A DNA stretch of 48,916 bases, from assembly GCA_016779585.1 (NCBI GenBank), contig JADHNI010000023.1:1-48916 (forward strand). The letters run 5' to 3'. The notes under the pieces are model-generated. The model was not told the DNA's origin and did no database searches. It saw only the letters and a program-made list of their open reading frames with translations. The DNA comes from Pseudomonadales bacterium (GTDB lineage Bacteria; Pseudomonadota; Gammaproteobacteria; Pseudomonadales; Azotimanducaceae). Below, one piece after another: positions 1 through 7,898 of this stretch (positions are counted from its first letter, which is position 1; every line of letters begins with the position of its first letter). The position numbers and the translations under genes are program-made.

Positions 1-1
1 T

Positions 2-88
2 TGGTGCCGAGGAGAGGACTTGAACCTCCACGGGGTTGCCCCCACTAGCACCTGAAGCTAGCGTGTCTACCAATTTCACCACCTCGGC
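2..88 (-). tRNA. tRNA-Leu (anticodon CAG)
   Basis: Read on the minus strand this is an 87-nt class II tRNA. The acceptor GCCGAGG (82-88) pairs with CCTCGGC (6-12), followed by discriminator A and an encoded CCA (2-4). The anticodon loop TTCAGGT sits between CTAGC and GCTAG, giving anticodon CAG, which reads CUG codons. The long variable arm (TGGGGGCAACCCCG) and T-loop GTTCAAGTC are typical of tRNA-Leu. It is divergent from rnr, an arrangement also known next to rnr in Pseudomonas. Confidence 0.97.
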
Positions 89-100
89 ATGAGGTCGCGC

Positions 101-129
101 AGGTTACAATTAGCACCTGTTCATGTCAA
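101..129 (-). promoter_or_regulatory. sigma70 promoter of tRNA-Leu
   Basis: On the minus strand a perfect -35 TTGACA (124-129) is separated by 17 bp from -10 TAACCT (101-106). The predicted start is about 6 nt upstream of the mature tRNA end. The bases after the -10 (GCGCGACC) form a GC-rich discriminator, the kind associated with stringent control of stable RNA promoters. The promoter fills most of the gap to rnr, so the two divergent genes share this short control region. Confidence 0.8.
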
Positions 130-154
130 ACCCAATTGAGGCTTAAGCCATTCC

Positions 155-2446
155 ATGAGAGACCCCAACCGGGAACGGGAAAAGAGAAAGTATGAATATC
201 CGATAGCCAGTCGAGAGGCAATTCTCGCGCGTATGCAGGAAATTGCTGAACCCGTGTCTTTCAAGCGGCTTGCCAAGGAGGTGGGCATTGAGAACCAGAG
301 GGACCGGGAAGCCTTAAAACACAGGCTCCGCGCAATGGTTCGCGATGGCCAGATTGTGGGTGACCGTCGTAATGTTTATGCCCTGGCAGGCAAGCTGGAA
401 CTTTTCGCAGGAAAAATCTCCGCACATCCGGACGGCTATGGTTTCCTCGTCTGTGATGAGGAGCGTGACGATATTTTCCTGACCCATCGCCAGATGCGTG
501 CTGTGTTCCACGGTGACAGGGTAATGGTTAGGGTTCGTGGCCGTGACCGACGCGGCAGGGACGAAGGCGAGATAGTCGAGGTGCTCGCTCGTAACACCAC
601 TGAACTGGTGGGTCGGATTCATTTTGAAAATCGCATTGCCCTGTTGGAGTCGCTCAACAAGCGCATTGGCCATGAGATCCTGATCGAGAACCCTACAAGG
701 GAAATCAACGAAGGGCAGATTGTGGTCGCCCAGGTTGTTGAACAACCCAGTCTTCATGGGCTTGCCACCGTCAGGATCGTCAGCGTCCTTGGTGAACACC
801 TGACCCCTGACATGGAAGTTGAGATCGCGCTCAGGAATCACGACATTCCGTTTGAGTTTCCGGACGACGTCATCGCAGAAGTCGACGCCCTGCCTTTTGA
901 GGTTAAACCTCATGCCAAGCGCCAGCGTGAAGACCTGCGTGACCTGGACTTTGTCACTATCGATGGCGAGGACGCGCGCGACTTTGATGACGCTGTGTAT
1001 TGTGAGGAACGTCGGGGCGGCTATCGTCTGTTCGTTGCGATAGCAGATGTTGCCAATTACGTTATGCCCGGTTCTGAGCTTGACCAGGAAGGCTATAAAC
1101 GCGGCACTTCCGTTTATTTCCCGCAATACGTCGTGCCCATGCTGCCCGAAAAACTTAGCAACGGTCTTTGTTCCCTTAATCCGGAAGTAGATCGCCTTGT
1201 GATGGTCTGTGAAATGACGCTTTCAAGCCAGGGGCGTATCGGTGGCTACCAGTTTTATGAAGGAGTGATTCATTCCAAGGAAAGACTGACCTATACAACG
1301 GTCGGTGAATGGATCGAGCAGGGTGAATTCCCGCGGCACAGTGACAGCCTTTCCAATCTGGTGTCGCTGGCAAAGATCCTGATTGATGGTCGAAGCGACC
1401 GCGGTGCACTGGACTTTGATACACGTGAGGTGGGGTTCCAGTTCGATGAATCAGGGCGGGTGGCTGCAGTGGGGTTGATCAAGAGAAACTTCGCGCACCG
1501 GCTGATTGAAGAATGCATGTTGTGTGCGAACGTTTGCGCTGCACGGCTCGTTTCCAAATCCGGGTTACCCGGTCTCTACCGGGTTCACGAAGAACCGGAG
1601 GCCGAGAAAGTGGCTTATCTTAAGGAATTCCTTGCGACCTTCGGTATCGATCTTGGGCAGGGCACGCCGGATGATTACCAGTACGCCATACGCGCACTGC
1701 AGGGTAAGCAGAACAGCCAGATCCTGCAGATCGCGCTGCTTCGATCCATGCAACAGGCTGTCTACCAGGCCGAGAATCGCGGCCACTTTGGTCTCGGGTA
1801 CACGCATTACACACATTTCACCTCACCGATCCGGCGTTATCCCGACCTGCTGGTCCATCGGCTCATCAAGTCACTGATCCATAGTGACCGCGAAGTAAAA
1901 GAGGTTCGTCGATTTGGCAGGCCGAGGCGAGTCAGCTTCTATCCTTATGAAACCGAAACTGTGATTACTCAGGGAGAACACTCTTCTTTTACGGAGCGGC
2001 GGGCAGATGACGCAGTCTACGAGGTTCTGGAATGGGTGAAGTGTGATTACTTGAGCGAGCGTGTGGGTGATGATTTCAACGGCGTGATCTCCGCGGTGAC
2101 CAAGTTCGGTTTCTTTGTGCAGCTGGAAGAGGTGCTGGTAGAGGGACTCGTACATGTCAGCACACTGGCCGGTGACTACTACCACTTTGAGACTGGTGAA
2201 CAATCGTTGGTTGGCGAAAGAACCAACACGTCATTTGGCCTCGGTGATCTTGTGTCAGTACAGGTTGCACGGGTTGATGTCGATGAACGCAAAGTTGATC
2301 TAGAGCTGCTCAGTCATAGCCCGATTCGTCGACTCAGGAAAAGTAAAACACGGGACAAGCGCAAGAAAGCAGCGAACAGGAAACCCCAGGCCAGGAATCG
2401 TAGTTCTGCTTCAGGAAGGAAAGGACCAAGGAAGAAAAAGCGGTGA
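155..2446 (+). CDS. rnr: Ribonuclease R (3'-5' exoribonuclease, RNB family)
   Basis: Processive 3'-5' exoribonuclease that degrades structured RNA and takes part in tmRNA-linked decay of non-stop mRNA. The 763-residue protein has an N-terminal winged-helix region, cold-shock-like OB folds (about residues 80-230), the RNB catalytic core and a C-terminal S1 domain (about 640-725). The metal-binding signature GEDARDFDDAVY starts near residue 271, with the clustered aspartates expected for catalysis. The C-terminus is a highly basic Lys/Arg tail, as in RNase R and unlike RNase II. It overlaps rlmB by 4 bp (GTGA), so the two are probably translated together. The partner tmRNA and smpB lie 35 kb downstream in this same window. 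Confidence 0.97.
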   Translation: MRDPNREREKRKYEYPIASREAILARMQEIAEPVSFKRLAKEVGIENQRDREALKHRLRAMVRDGQIVGDRRNVYALAGKLELFAGKISAHPDGYGFLVCDEERDDIFLTHRQMRAVFHGDRVMVRVRGRDRRGRDEGEIVEVLARNTTELVGRIHFENRIALLESLNKRIGHEILIENPTREINEGQIVVAQVVEQPSLHGLATVRIVSVLGEHLTPDMEVEIALRNHDIPFEFPDDVIAEVDALPFEVKPHAKRQREDLRDLDFVTIDGEDARDFDDAVYCEERRGGYRLFVAIADVANYVMPGSELDQEGYKRGTSVYFPQYVVPMLPEKLSNGLCSLNPEVDRLVMVCEMTLSSQGRIGGYQFYEGVIHSKERLTYTTVGEWIEQGEFPRHSDSLSNLVSLAKILIDGRSDRGALDFDTREVGFQFDESGRVAAVGLIKRNFAHRLIEECMLCANVCAARLVSKSGLPGLYRVHEEPEAEKVAYLKEFLATFGIDLGQGTPDDYQYAIRALQGKQNSQILQIALLRSMQQAVYQAENRGHFGLGYTHYTHFTSPIRRYPDLLVHRLIKSLIHSDREVKEVRRFGRPRRVSFYPYETETVITQGEHSSFTERRADDAVYEVLEWVKCDYLSERVGDDFNGVISAVTKFGFFVQLEEVLVEGLVHVSTLAGDYYHFETGEQSLVGERTNTSFGLGDLVSVQVARVDVDERKVDLELLSHSPIRRLRKSKTRDKRKKAANRKPQARNRSSASGRKGPRKKKR

Positions 2447-3156
2447 ACAGGATCTTCGGTATTCACGCGGTTCAGATGGCGATTACCGCAGGGCAGGGTA
2501 TCAAGCTCATCGTGCGCGAAGGCAAGCTCAATCCACGGCAGGAACAGTTGATTGAACTTGCCCGTGAACGTGGCTGCGAAACAGTTCGTGGAGAGATTGT
2601 GTCCGGGAACAACCTGGCGGACCAGGGTGTCGCACTGGAGATACAGAACCCGGGTTTTTGCACGGAGAAAGCGCTGAAGGCACAGTTACAGGAGAGCGAG
2701 AATCCGCTTTACCTGGTACTGGATGGTGTTACGGACCCCAGGAACTTTGGTGCGTGCCTGAGAACGGCGGTGTCGTTCGGTGTCACAGGTGTGATTGTAC
2801 CGAAGGATAATTCAGCACCCCTCAATGATGCGGCGATCAAGACCGCCAGTGGCGCTGCCAGCCTGGTGCCTGTTTATCAGGTCGTTAACCTGTCGCGCTG
2901 CCTGGAGACCCTTAAAAAAGCGAATATCTGGGTGGTTGGCGCCATCCTGGGCGCGGACCGGAACCTGGCGGATGTTGACCTGAAGGGTGGCATCGCACTG
3001 GTGATGGGCTCTGAAGACGCCGGAATTCGCCAGAAAACGCGGGAGAAGTGTGATTTTCTGGCCGAAATCCCCACCAGCGGCCCGGAATTGAGCCTGAATG
3101 TGTCGGTGGCGACCGGAATCTGCCTCTACGCGGCCTCTTTACAGCGGTCTACCTGA
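2443..3156 (+). CDS. rlmB: 23S rRNA (guanosine-2'-O-)-methyltransferase RlmB
   Basis: SpoU/TrmH-family enzyme that methylates the ribose of a conserved G in the 23S peptidyl-transferase region (Gm2251 in E. coli) using SAM. An N-terminal L30e-like substrate-binding domain (about 1-75) precedes the trefoil-knot domain with its three motifs: LVLDGVTDPRNFGACLRTA (about 91-109), LVMGSEDAGIR (about 187-197) and the C-terminal ELSLNVSVATGICLY. Start is the GTG inside the rnr stop, giving tight coupling, and 237 residues is the normal length. The last codons lie inside a 38-bp sequence that is repeated imperfectly 82 bp further on. Confidence 0.96.
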   Translation: MNRIFGIHAVQMAITAGQGIKLIVREGKLNPRQEQLIELARERGCETVRGEIVSGNNLADQGVALEIQNPGFCTEKALKAQLQESENPLYLVLDGVTDPRNFGACLRTAVSFGVTGVIVPKDNSAPLNDAAIKTASGAASLVPVYQVVNLSRCLETLKKANIWVVGAILGADRNLADVDLKGGIALVMGSEDAGIRQKTREKCDFLAEIPTSGPELSLNVSVATGICLYAASLQRST

Positions 3157-3171
3157 TGGCTTTACCCGCTG
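3134..3171 (+). repeat. Direct repeat, copy 1 (overlaps 3' end of rlmB)
   Basis: This 38-bp stretch covers the last codons and stop of rlmB plus 15 bp beyond. It aligns without gaps to 3216-3253 with 33 of 38 positions identical by my count. The shared core includes CCTGATGGCT and TACCCGCTG. Confidence 0.7.
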
Positions 3172-3215
3172 ACCGTCTTTAGGTCCCATTTAGGTTAGGA
3201 CAAGTAACGCTGAAG

Positions 3216-3253
3216 GCTCTTTACAACGTTCTGCCTGATGGCTCTACCCGCTG
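3216..3253 (+). repeat. Direct repeat, copy 2 (intergenic)
   Basis: Second copy of the 38-bp repeat at 3134-3171, now in the non-coding gap between rlmB and rpsF and upstream of the rpsF promoter. Five mismatches, no gaps. Only the tail of rlmB is duplicated, so this looks like an old local duplication rather than a gene remnant. Confidence 0.7.
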
Positions 3254-3275
3254 CAGCTAGCCGCACCAAGGCCGC

Positions 3276-3304
3276 TTGCAACGGCCTGTCAGAATGCCTA
3301 GAAT
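3276..3304 (+). promoter_or_regulatory. sigma70 promoter of the rpsF operon
   Basis: TTGCAA (3276-3281), a 17-bp spacer, then TAGAAT (3299-3304), followed by the GC-rich discriminator GCGCGTCCC. The predicted start is near 3311, giving a leader of about 79 nt before rpsF. A small palindrome AGGCCG-N7-CGGCCT (3269-3287) surrounds the -35 and might be an operator, but this is speculative. Confidence 0.65.
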
Positions 3305-3310
3305 GCGCGT

Positions 3311-3389
3311 CCCTAATTTCTCCTTGCTTCACCGCAGACCATTCAATAACGAATAGCTGACGGGAGGCATTAACCCGAGAGGAGCCTCG
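3311..3389 (+). promoter_or_regulatory. rpsF leader, candidate S6:S18 autoregulatory RNA
   Basis: Just before the rpsF start, GAGGC (3364-3368) can pair with GCCTC (3384-3388), enclosing both the ribosome binding site (GAGGAG) and a single-stranded CCGA. An alternative pairing CGGG/CCCG (3361-3364 with 3374-3377) competes with it. The known S6:S18 leader motif also presents a CCG that mimics the 16S rRNA site. I cannot confirm the match without a covariance model. Confidence 0.35.
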
Positions 3390-3824
3390 ATGAGACATTA
3401 CGAAATAGTGTTTCTGGTGCACCCTGATCAATCCGAACAGGTGCCCGGAATGATTGAACGTTACTCCAACCTGATTTCCCAGGGCGGTGGTGTCATTCAC
3501 CGCAGCGAAGACTGGGGTCGTCGTCAACTAGCCTATCCCATCAACAAGATCCACAAGGCGCACTATGTGCTGCTGAACGTTGAATGTGAGCAGGATGTGT
3601 TGGAAGAAGTGACCACGGCATTCAAGTTTAACGACGCGGTACTGCGCAATATCGTCATGAAACGCAAGAAGCCACAGACGGAAGAGTCACCACTGATGAA
3701 GCTCGAACGCGAAAGCAAAGAGAAGAAAGAGCGTGATGAAGCAGTTGCCCAGGCGAGTGCAGAAAAATCTGAATCAGAAGATGAGACGCCGGCTGAAGAA
3801 GAAACAGAAGCGGTAGAGGAGTAA
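3390..3824 (+). CDS. rpsF: 30S ribosomal protein S6
   Basis: Binds S18 and the central domain of 16S rRNA on the small-subunit platform. The N-terminus [20 protein letters not shown] and the segment [13 protein letters not shown] are characteristic of bacterial S6. At 144 residues it is slightly longer than E. coli S6. From about residue 100 it is a charged, low-complexity tail rich in Glu and ending in EE, the kind of tail to which RimK adds glutamates in E. coli. A strong ribosome binding site (GAGAGGAG) precedes the ATG. It heads the operon rpsF-rpsR-membrane protein-rplI-dnaB and is only 4 bp from rpsR. Confidence 0.97.
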   Translation: MRHYEIVFLVHPDQSEQVPGMIERYSNLISQGGGVIHRSEDWGRRQLAYPINKIHKAHYVLLNVECEQDVLEEVTTAFKFNDAVLRNIVMKRKKPQTEESPLMKLERESKEKKERDEAVAQASAEKSESEDETPAEEETEAVEE

Positions 3825-3828
3825 CACC

Positions 3829-4056
3829 ATGTCAAGATTTTACCGAAGACGTAAGTATTGCCGATTCACGGCTGAAGGAATTACAGAGATTGATTACAAG
3901 GATATCGAGCTGCTGAAGGCCTATATTTCCGAAACCGGAAAGATTGTACCTTCACGCATCACTGGTACCAAAGCCAGGTACCAGCGTCAGCTGGCGAAGG
4001 CTATCAAGCGTGCTCGTTACCTTGCTCTTCTTCCTTACACAGATTCACACAACTAA
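3829..4056 (+). CDS. rpsR: 30S ribosomal protein S18
   Basis: Small basic ribosomal protein that forms a dimer with S6 on the 30S platform. At 75 residues it has the same length as the E. coli protein. It carries the family signature [19 protein letters not shown] followed by the RNA-binding [20 protein letters not shown]. It lies 4 bp after rpsF, which keeps the two binding partners translationally linked and supports joint autoregulation through the leader upstream of rpsF. Confidence 0.98.
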   Translation: MSRFYRRRKYCRFTAEGITEIDYKDIELLKAYISETGKIVPSRITGTKARYQRQLAKAIKRARYLALLPYTDSHN

Positions 4057-4084
4057 GACTTGTTGAATCTCCGGGCGTAAGCCG

Positions 4085-4933
4085 ATGCGAGCGATAGCCG
4101 AATTTGCCATGCGTAGCCGATGGCACGCAATTGGAACCAGTATGGTGGCCGCCATCCTGCCACTGATGGGATGGCTGACGACAGTCATCGTTGCACTGGT
4201 TTCATTGCGGTTTGGTGCTTCCGCCGGTGCAATGGTCCTCTTGTGGGCCATGTTGCCGGTCGGTGTTGCACTTTACTTTGTGGGTGATCCTTCACCGATG
4301 ATTGCCATGATCGGCACGTTCCTGATGGCAATGCTGCTCAGGCACACACTTTCATGGGAACTGGTGTTGATCGCTGCGGTATTCCTGGCAGCAATTGGCG
4401 CATTCATTTTTGAGATTGGCGCCGCAGCCATACTGGAGAGGTTTGCCTCTATTTATGTCGAGTACCTGGCACAGATTGACAGCAGCCTTGTGATGGCACC
4501 CGACCAGGCACAAACGGTGCTGCTGGGTTTCTTTGCCCTGGGGCAGGCGTTCGCGATGGTTGTTATGCTGATTATCGCACGCTGGTGCCAGAGCGCACTC
4601 TACAACCCCGGTGGCTTCGGCAAAGAGTTTCGGGCACTGCGTCTGTCGCCCGTGGTTAGTGGCGGTAGCGTGGCTGCGATGCTTGTCTGCTACCTGTTCA
4701 ACGAAGTACTGGGTCGGTGGTTGCCACTGCTGACCGTACCACTGGTGTTTGCAGCCATAGGGCTCGTCCACTGGGTGGTTAAAGCAAAAGAAATGTCTGG
4801 TAACTGGCTGGCCGGCTTCTACGTGAGCATGGCTTTGCTGTTTCAGCTGATCTATCCGTTCCTTGCATCTCTGGCACTGATGGACAGCTGGTTCAATATC
4901 AGAAACCGAATACAAACGATTAATAAGGACTAA
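4085..4933 (+). CDS. Polytopic inner-membrane protein of unknown function, rpsR-rplI intergenic type
   Basis: A 282-residue, very hydrophobic protein with about seven or eight predicted membrane spans (examples near residues 18-38, 40-62, 75-120, 148-168, 196-245). It lacks any enzymatic motif that I recognise. Position and topology resemble the DUF2232-like membrane protein found between rpsR and rplI in Pseudomonas (PA4933 position), whereas enterobacteria have priB upstream of rpsR in this operon. It starts 28 bp after rpsR and stops 3 bp before rplI, so it is surely co-transcribed with ribosomal proteins. The function is unknown and the family assignment rests mainly on context. Confidence 0.8.
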   Translation: MRAIAEFAMRSRWHAIGTSMVAAILPLMGWLTTVIVALVSLRFGASAGAMVLLWAMLPVGVALYFVGDPSPMIAMIGTFLMAMLLRHTLSWELVLIAAVFLAAIGAFIFEIGAAAILERFASIYVEYLAQIDSSLVMAPDQAQTVLLGFFALGQAFAMVVMLIIARWCQSALYNPGGFGKEFRALRLSPVVSGGSVAAMLVCYLFNEVLGRWLPLLTVPLVFAAIGLVHWVVKAKEMSGNWLAGFYVSMALLFQLIYPFLASLALMDSWFNIRNRIQTINKD

Positions 4934-4936
4934 ACC

Positions 4937-5386
4937 ATGGAAGTCATACTGCTTGAGTCCGTCGCCAACCTTGGTGACCTTGGTGACAAGGTTACGGTCA
5001 AGTCAGGCTTCGGTCGAAATTTCCTGATCCCGCAGAAAAAGGCTGTTGCAGCGACTGCGGAAAACGTGGCCATTTTTGAAGAGCGGCGTGCTGAGCTCGA
5101 AAAAGCTGCTGCTGAGAAGCGCAGCGAAGCGCAGGCCAGGGCCGAGAAAATAAGTGGTCTGTCAATCACAATCACCACGAAAGCCGGTGAAGAAGGCAAA
5201 CTGTTTGGATCAATCGGTGTGCGCGATATTGCGGATGCCTGTGAAGCCAAAGGTATAGAGCTCGAAAAGAGTGAAGTTCGCCTGCCGGAAGGTCCTATTC
5301 GCGAACTGGGTGAATTCGATATCGACATCCACCTGCATCCTGAAGTGGATGCGACGCTCAAGCTGGCGGTTGTCGCAGAAGCCTGA
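4937..5386 (+). CDS. rplI: 50S ribosomal protein L9
   Basis: Large-subunit protein that reaches across between ribosomes and helps maintain reading frame. At 149 residues it matches the E. coli length. The N-terminal globular domain [19 protein letters not shown] plus [16 protein letters not shown] (about 23-38) binds 23S rRNA. A long Ala/Glu/Lys-rich connecting helix (about 40-75) leads to the C-terminal domain with [15 protein letters not shown]. It sits directly behind the membrane gene with a 3-bp gap and 45 bp before dnaB. Confidence 0.98.
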   Translation: MEVILLESVANLGDLGDKVTVKSGFGRNFLIPQKKAVAATAENVAIFEERRAELEKAAAEKRSEAQARAEKISGLSITITTKAGEEGKLFGSIGVRDIADACEAKGIELEKSEVRLPEGPIRELGEFDIDIHLHPEVDATLKLAVVAEA

Positions 5387-5431
5387 TAATTTAGGTTTCC
5401 CTGTAACAACCCACCCGCCTAGAGACACCTG

Positions 5432-6784
5432 TTGGATGACGTCAGCCCCTTAAAGGTACCTCCTCACTCCATTGAAGCCGAGCGTTCGGTTCTTGGGGGT
5501 TTGATGTTGGATGACAACGCCTGGGACAATATTTCCAGCGTTGTCTCTGCCCAGGATTTCTACCGCTCTGATCACAGAATCATATTCCGCTGCATGGCGG
5601 ACCTGGTGGAGCGCAACAAGCCACTTGATATCATTACAATTTCAGAAGCCCTGGAAGACGTCGGGGAGCTGGAAAACGTAGGTGGCCTGGCCTATATCTC
5701 TGACCTGGCGAGTTCTACACCTACTGCATCAAACATTCGCGCCTATGCGGAGATCGTCTGTGAGCGCTCGACGATCCGAAGCCTGATATCTGTTGCCCAC
5801 GAAATAGCTGACAGTGGTTTTAATCCTGCCGGACGTGACAGCGCCACGCTGATAGACGAGGCAGAGTCCAAGGTATTCAAGATCAGTGATGATCGACCGA
5901 GCACGGGTGGTCCGGAATCCGTCAGACCACTTTTGACCAAGGCGGTGGAACGCATTGATCTTCTTTACCAGACCAAGGGTGCGCTGACCGGTCTGAGTAC
6001 CGGCTTTCGTGACCTTGATGAAATTACTTCCGGTCTTCAGCCATCTGACCTGATTATTGTCGCGGGACGCCCTTCGATGGGTAAAACCGCATTCATGATG
6101 AACATCGCTGAGAGTGCCGTCATATCAGGAGGAGCCCCGGTCCTTGTGTTTTCACTGGAGATGCCGAGCGATTCGCTTATCCTGAGGATGCTCTCGTCAC
6201 TCGGCCGAATTGACCAGAGCAAGATTCGAACCGGTCAGTTGGGTGATGATGACTGGCCGCGGTTGACCTCAGCGGTGACCCTTTTGAACGACAAGCCGCT
6301 GCTTATTGATGACACCCCGGCGCTGACGCCCAACGAGATTCGCTCGCGGGCGCGAAGGGTTGCCCGTGAATATGGCAACCTGGGGCTGATCGTGATCGAC
6401 TACCTGCAGCTGATGCAGGTTTCCGGGACTATCGAAAACCGCGCGGGTGAAATTTCGGAGATTTCACGCTCGCTGAAGGGTATCGCCAAGGAATTCGATT
6501 GCCCGCTGATCGCTGGCTCCCAGCTCAACCGGTCACTGGAACAGCGCCCCGATAAGCGCCCAATAATGTCTGACCTTCGTGAGTCGGGTGCCATTGAGCA
6601 GGATGCGGACGTCATCATGGCGGTGTATCGCGATGAGGTCTATCACGAGGATGCCGAGAAAGGTATTGCCGAAATCATCATTCTCAAGCAAAGAAACGGC
6701 CCGATAGGTAGAAAGAAACTCGCTTTCGTGGGCCAGTACACCAAGTTTGAAGACCTGGCCGTTGGTTACGACGACTATTACTAG
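5432..6784 (+). CDS. dnaB: Replicative DNA helicase DnaB
   Basis: Hexameric 5'-3' helicase that drives the replication fork and loads with DnaC-like or DnaA-dependent factors. The N-terminal domain (about 8-110; HSIEAERSVLGGLMLDDNAW) binds primase. The C-terminal RecA-like domain has Walker A GRPSMGKT (212-219), the Walker B strand LIVIDYLQLM, the GSQLNRSLEQRPDKRP segment and the arginine-finger region. The start is TTG; the nearby ATG at 5436 is out of frame and the next in-frame start would cut conserved N-terminal sequence. At 450 residues it is a little shorter than E. coli DnaB, with no intein or insertion. Confidence 0.96.
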   Translation: MDDVSPLKVPPHSIEAERSVLGGLMLDDNAWDNISSVVSAQDFYRSDHRIIFRCMADLVERNKPLDIITISEALEDVGELENVGGLAYISDLASSTPTASNIRAYAEIVCERSTIRSLISVAHEIADSGFNPAGRDSATLIDEAESKVFKISDDRPSTGGPESVRPLLTKAVERIDLLYQTKGALTGLSTGFRDLDEITSGLQPSDLIIVAGRPSMGKTAFMMNIAESAVISGGAPVLVFSLEMPSDSLILRMLSSLGRIDQSKIRTGQLGDDDWPRLTSAVTLLNDKPLLIDDTPALTPNEIRSRARRVAREYGNLGLIVIDYLQLMQVSGTIENRAGEISEISRSLKGIAKEFDCPLIAGSQLNRSLEQRPDKRPIMSDLRESGAIEQDADVIMAVYRDEVYHEDAEKGIAEIIILKQRNGPIGRKKLAFVGQYTKFEDLAVGYDDYY

Positions 6785-6798
6785 GGATTTTCAGGCTG

Positions 6799-7878
6799 GT
6801 GAGTAGTCGACAGGCGACGGCGCTGGTTGACCTGGACGCCATTGGTTCCAATTTTGAACTAGTGCGCAGTCGCGCACCGAACAGCAACGTTATGGCTATT
6901 ATCAAGGCCGATGCCTATGGTCATGGCGCGATTCGTGTTGCAAAGGCACTATCTTCGGCTAACGCCTTTGGTGTAGCGCGAGTCAGTGAGGCGGTGAAAC
7001 TTCGTGAGGCAGGGATTGGTCAGCCTATTTGCCTGCTGGAGGGTGTCAACGACCGTGAAGAACTGAATCTCGCCAGTGTTTTTGAACTTCAGGTGGTGAT
7101 ACATGACCGTTACCAGCTGGATCTTCTTGAGCGAGTGGGTGCCCGTCGGAAAGTCTGGCTCAAAGTTGACACAGGTATGGGACGACTTGGCTTTGCGCCG
7201 GAAGAGGTCCCGGAAGTGCTGCAAACCCTTGGCAAGCAAACATTGCTTGGCGTGATGACGCATCTGTCCGAGGCCAGTGATCCCGTCTCACAGAAAACCG
7301 GGCTTCAGCTCACCCGAATACGAGAAGTGATCGGTAAGTCAGGTCATCCGGATGTGCGTACGCTTAATATTGCAAACTCGGCAGGAATACTCGGTCATCC
7401 TGCCAGTCTTGCCGAGTGGGTGCGCCCTGGGCTCATGCTCTACGGCGCCACGCCATTTGATGACCTGAAACCGATACACGACCTGCATCCTGCCATGACG
7501 TTCAGTGCACCAGTGATAGCAGTGCACCCGGTCAAAGCCGGTGAGTCCGTGGGTTACGGCGGGATTTTTACAGCGAGCAGTAATACCCGGGTTGCTGTCA
7601 TCGCAGCTGGTTACGCGGATGGTTACCCCAGGGAAATTAAGCAGGGAGCTCCGGTGTTGATTCACGGCGAGAAGCGCAGGTTGGTGGGTCGCGTGTCCAT
7701 GGATATGATTTGTGTAGAGCTCGAGCCTGGTGATGTTGTGCAGCCTTCAGATCGGGCTGTACTCTGGGGCGAAGGTCTGGCGATTGAAGATATCGCCACC
7801 TGTTGTGGCACTATTCCATACACCCTGATGACCGGAGTTTCATCGAGGGTTTATCGCCACTATCGAGCTTCCTCCTGA
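6799..7878 (+). CDS. alr: Alanine racemase
   Basis: PLP enzyme converting L-alanine to D-alanine for peptidoglycan. The PLP lysine lies in AIIKADAYGHG (Lys36) and the opposing catalytic tyrosine in VGYGGIF (Tyr253). The C-terminal beta domain contains RVSMDMICVEL and GLAIEDIA, as expected. The length of 359 residues is normal. It starts at GTG 14 bp after dnaB, the order dnaB-alr being common in gammaproteobacteria. It is the only amino-acid racemase in the window, so whether it is biosynthetic (alr) or catabolic (dadX) rests on this context. Confidence 0.95.
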   Translation: MSSRQATALVDLDAIGSNFELVRSRAPNSNVMAIIKADAYGHGAIRVAKALSSANAFGVARVSEAVKLREAGIGQPICLLEGVNDREELNLASVFELQVVIHDRYQLDLLERVGARRKVWLKVDTGMGRLGFAPEEVPEVLQTLGKQTLLGVMTHLSEASDPVSQKTGLQLTRIREVIGKSGHPDVRTLNIANSAGILGHPASLAEWVRPGLMLYGATPFDDLKPIHDLHPAMTFSAPVIAVHPVKAGESVGYGGIFTASSNTRVAVIAAGYADGYPREIKQGAPVLIHGEKRRLVGRVSMDMICVELEPGDVVQPSDRAVLWGEGLAIEDIATCCGTIPYTLMTGVSSRVYRHYRASS

Positions 7879-7898
7879 CACTTTCTTACTTTTAACTT

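Noticed and set aside
314..1126. Minus-strand open frame of 270 codons opposite rnr
   Set aside because: It is antisense to the conserved RNase R core, has no recognisable domain, and arises from codon bias of the plus-strand gene.
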